The notes under the pieces were generated by a model. The model searched no databases. It had not been told where the DNA came from and worked only from the letters and a program-made list of their open reading frames with translations. From assembly GCA_027622495.1 (NCBI GenBank), contig JAQBYL010000041.1, positions 1 through 15,358 of the forward strand: a stretch of 15,358 nt of DNA. The letters run 5' to 3'. The position numbers were made by a program, and so were the translations under genes. The DNA comes from Pseudomonadota bacterium (GTDB lineage Bacteria; Pseudomonadota; Gammaproteobacteria; Pseudomonadales; Azotimanducaceae). This document shows, one piece after another, positions 14,456 to 15,358 of the stretch; position 1 is the stretch's first letter; every line of letters starts with the position of its first letter.

Positions 14456-14855
14456 ATGACAGAGCAGGCTTTATCCGATCGACGACAAACCCCCTGGGTC
14501 GTTACATGGCTGACCTGGCCGACCATGTTCGTCTTCAAACTGATCATCATCTGGTTGGCGATCACCCGGGATTGGAGTTTTAGCATGGCGCTGGGTGTCA
14601 CCACCGGTCTCTTTATCGTGCTGCTGGTGACGCTTGAGTTTCGTTGCCCGCTGGCTGATCGGTGGCGCATGACCGTGAGGTCTTTTTTTAACCGTGATCT
14701 GAAATATTTCTTAGTCGCATTGCAACGTCGACCTGCGAGCAGGCTGGTTCAACTATCTGTTCACCGGTACCGAACTGCATCGCTACCACCACAGCGGCAA
14801 TCGCGACTAGGGGTTGCGCATCCGGAGCGCTACAAAGGGGGCCTTCGGAGTTCGC
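14456..14855 (+). pseudogene. Sterol desaturase / fatty acid hydroxylase gene with deleted middle
   Basis: The N-terminal piece (ATG 14456, after AAGGG) keeps two hydrophobic segments (about 19-36 and 43-60) and the family-like ending FNRDLKYFLV near 14716. From about 14718 another frame gives HCNVDLRAGWFNYLFTGTEL followed by HRYHHSGNRD, which is the last histidine box (HRxHHS) of PF04116 membrane di-iron hydroxylases, and then TAG at 14808. In the first frame, right after this, VAHPERYKGGL resembles the family's tail. So the middle with the earlier histidine boxes, roughly 100 residues, is missing and at least two frame changes occurred. The protein could not form the di-iron site. The right-hand limit is uncertain. 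Confidence 0.7.
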
Positions 14856-14869
14856 AGGGAACTCCGAGG
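14843..14869. other. Inverted repeat between the desaturase remnant and cspA
   Basis: CGGAGTTC (14846-14853) and GAACTCCG (14859-14866) pair perfectly around a 5-base loop, and flanking bases add about three pairs with one G-U. It has no T-run on either strand. It may be a terminator-like stem for the plus-strand genes. Confidence 0.4.
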
Positions 14870-14892
14870 CTCATTGTCAGGCAGCTTAGCCG

Positions 14893-14913
14893 TTTCGCCA
14901 GATACTGGCGAAA
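14893..14913 (-). terminator. Hairpin just after the cspA stop codon
   Basis: TTTCGCCAG (14893-14901) and CTGGCGAAA (14905-14913) form nine perfect pairs with a 3-base loop, starting 3 bases beyond the cspA stop on the minus strand. The surrounding AGCTTA/TAAGCT can extend the structure. A proper U-run is lacking, so it may be an mRNA 3'-end stabilising stem rather than a strong intrinsic terminator. Confidence 0.45.
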
Positions 14914-14916
14914 GAC

Positions 14917-15120
14917 TTAAGCTTCCTGCAGATTGGTCGCAGCAGTTTTGCCGCGTTCCGAAGTCACTTCGAAACTGACGCGCTGACCTTCGGTCAGGGT
15001 GCCTAAGCCCGCTTTTTCTACTGCAGAAACATGTACGAATACGTCTTTGTCACCGTTTTCCGGTGCGATAAATCCGTAGCCCTTGGTTGGGTTGAACCAC
15101 TTGACGGTTCCTGTTGCCAT
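14917..15120 (-). CDS. Cold-shock domain protein (CspA family)
   Basis: 67-residue single cold-shock domain: MATGTVKWFNPTKGYGFI, with RNP1 KGYGFI at 13-18 and RNP2 VFVHVSA at 27-33, ending TAATNLQEA. It binds single-stranded RNA/DNA and melts RNA structure. The start is ATG 15120-15118, with GGAGG 5 bases upstream (15130-15126). The frame stays open upstream to about 15285, but that part is untranslated leader, since the domain begins exactly at the ATG. It points toward the decaying zone, convergent with the desaturase remnant. Several Csp paralogues usually exist, so no symbol is assigned. Confidence 0.95.
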   Translation of the reverse strand: MATGTVKWFNPTKGYGFIAPENGDKDVFVHVSAVEKAGLGTLTEGQRVSFEVTSERGKTAATNLQEA

Positions 15121-15261
15121 ACTGGCCTCCAAAAAGTTTTTAGATTCGTGCAACTCACCGGGCACGAGGTCGAACAATCCAAATGTCGTGGGTGTCTTGG
15201 ATGGATCGTCCAGAAAGGACGTGAAGGTCAAAGGCAGGCCATAACGTAGATCGCGCGCGCG
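15121..15261 (-). promoter_or_regulatory. Long 5' leader of the cold-shock gene
   Basis: About 130-140 bases lie between the predicted promoter and the ATG. Long structured leaders are typical of cspA-type genes, where they act as RNA thermosensors. Near the promoter end is a 12-base GC palindrome, TCGCGCGCGCGA (15251-15262); TCGCGCG (15251-15257) can also pair with CGCGCGA (15268-15274). The function here is inferred from the family. Confidence 0.45.
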
Positions 15262-15290
15262 ACGATACGCGCGAGAAGAGGGCAACGCAA
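15262..15290 (-). promoter_or_regulatory. Predicted promoter of the cold-shock gene
   Basis: On the minus strand: -35 TTGCGT (15290-15285), a 17-base spacer and -10 TATCGT (15267-15262). It is a moderate match to sigma-70. No gene is recognisable from here to the window end at 15358. Confidence 0.45.
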
Positions 15291-15358
15291 GACGTTTATT
15301 TTGGGAATCAGACCGGCGTCTCAGATGGATTTGCGCAGATCCGGTTCAGGGTGTAGTA

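Noticed and set aside
15121..15285. N-terminal extension of the cold-shock protein to 122 residues
   Set aside because: The cold-shock domain starts exactly at ATG 15120 with a good GGAGG site, and long untranslated leaders are normal for this family.

Overview
This window reads as a stretch of gammaproteobacterial chromosome. The reasons are the gene order fmdB-aspS-yebC-ruvC-ruvA-ruvB-tolQ-tolR-tolA-tolB-pal-cpoB-queE-queC-tRNA-Lys, which is familiar from Pseudomonas-like and Chromatiales-like genomes, and an AspRS that closely resembles my recollection of the Pseudomonas aeruginosa enzyme. Genes of the TIGR03084 and sterol-desaturase types and a PEP-CTERM remnant suggest an environmental, perhaps marine, lineage. 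That last point is inference; no species can be named from the sequence.

Layout. Positions 1-391 (minus) hold most of an HU-family nucleoid protein with a histone-H1-like Lys/Ala/Pro N-terminal extension, cut by the left edge. Its good sigma-70-like promoter lies about 200 bases upstream, so the leader is long and contains three tandem 17-base repeats and a hairpin. From 743 to 11887 everything runs on the plus strand with short gaps or overlaps: an FmdB zinc-ribbon protein with a serine-rich tail, aspartyl-tRNA synthetase, YebC, the RuvABC Holliday-junction machinery, the complete Tol-Pal envelope-constriction system with CpoB, and two queuosine-precursor enzymes (QueE, QueC). The acyl-CoA thioesterase gene ybgC, usual just before tolQ, is absent. 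A tRNA-Lys(UUU) gene with its own stringent-type promoter follows at 11942-12017.

From 12018 to about 14900 the character changes to an accessory, decaying zone. It holds the C-terminal part of a PEP-CTERM (exosortase-sorted) protein on the minus strand, a glyoxalase/VOC gene reduced to its two ends, an orphan C-terminal fragment, an apparently intact small membrane protein, an intact DinB/maleylpyruvate-isomerase-like TIGR03084 protein, and a sterol-desaturase gene that has lost its middle. The window closes with a minus-strand cold-shock protein (cspA type), its terminator-like hairpin and its long leader with promoter.

How it fits together: the conserved half couples translation fidelity (AspRS, YebC), recombination repair (RuvABC), envelope constriction and lipoprotein function (Tol-Pal-CpoB) and tRNA modification (QueE/QueC) in one tightly packed array. 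I do not see a clear new defence or mobile system. The observations most worth checking are the AspRS signature for tRNA-Asn mischarging, the repeat-bearing HU leader, and the run of end-preserved, middle-deleted genes beside the tRNA.
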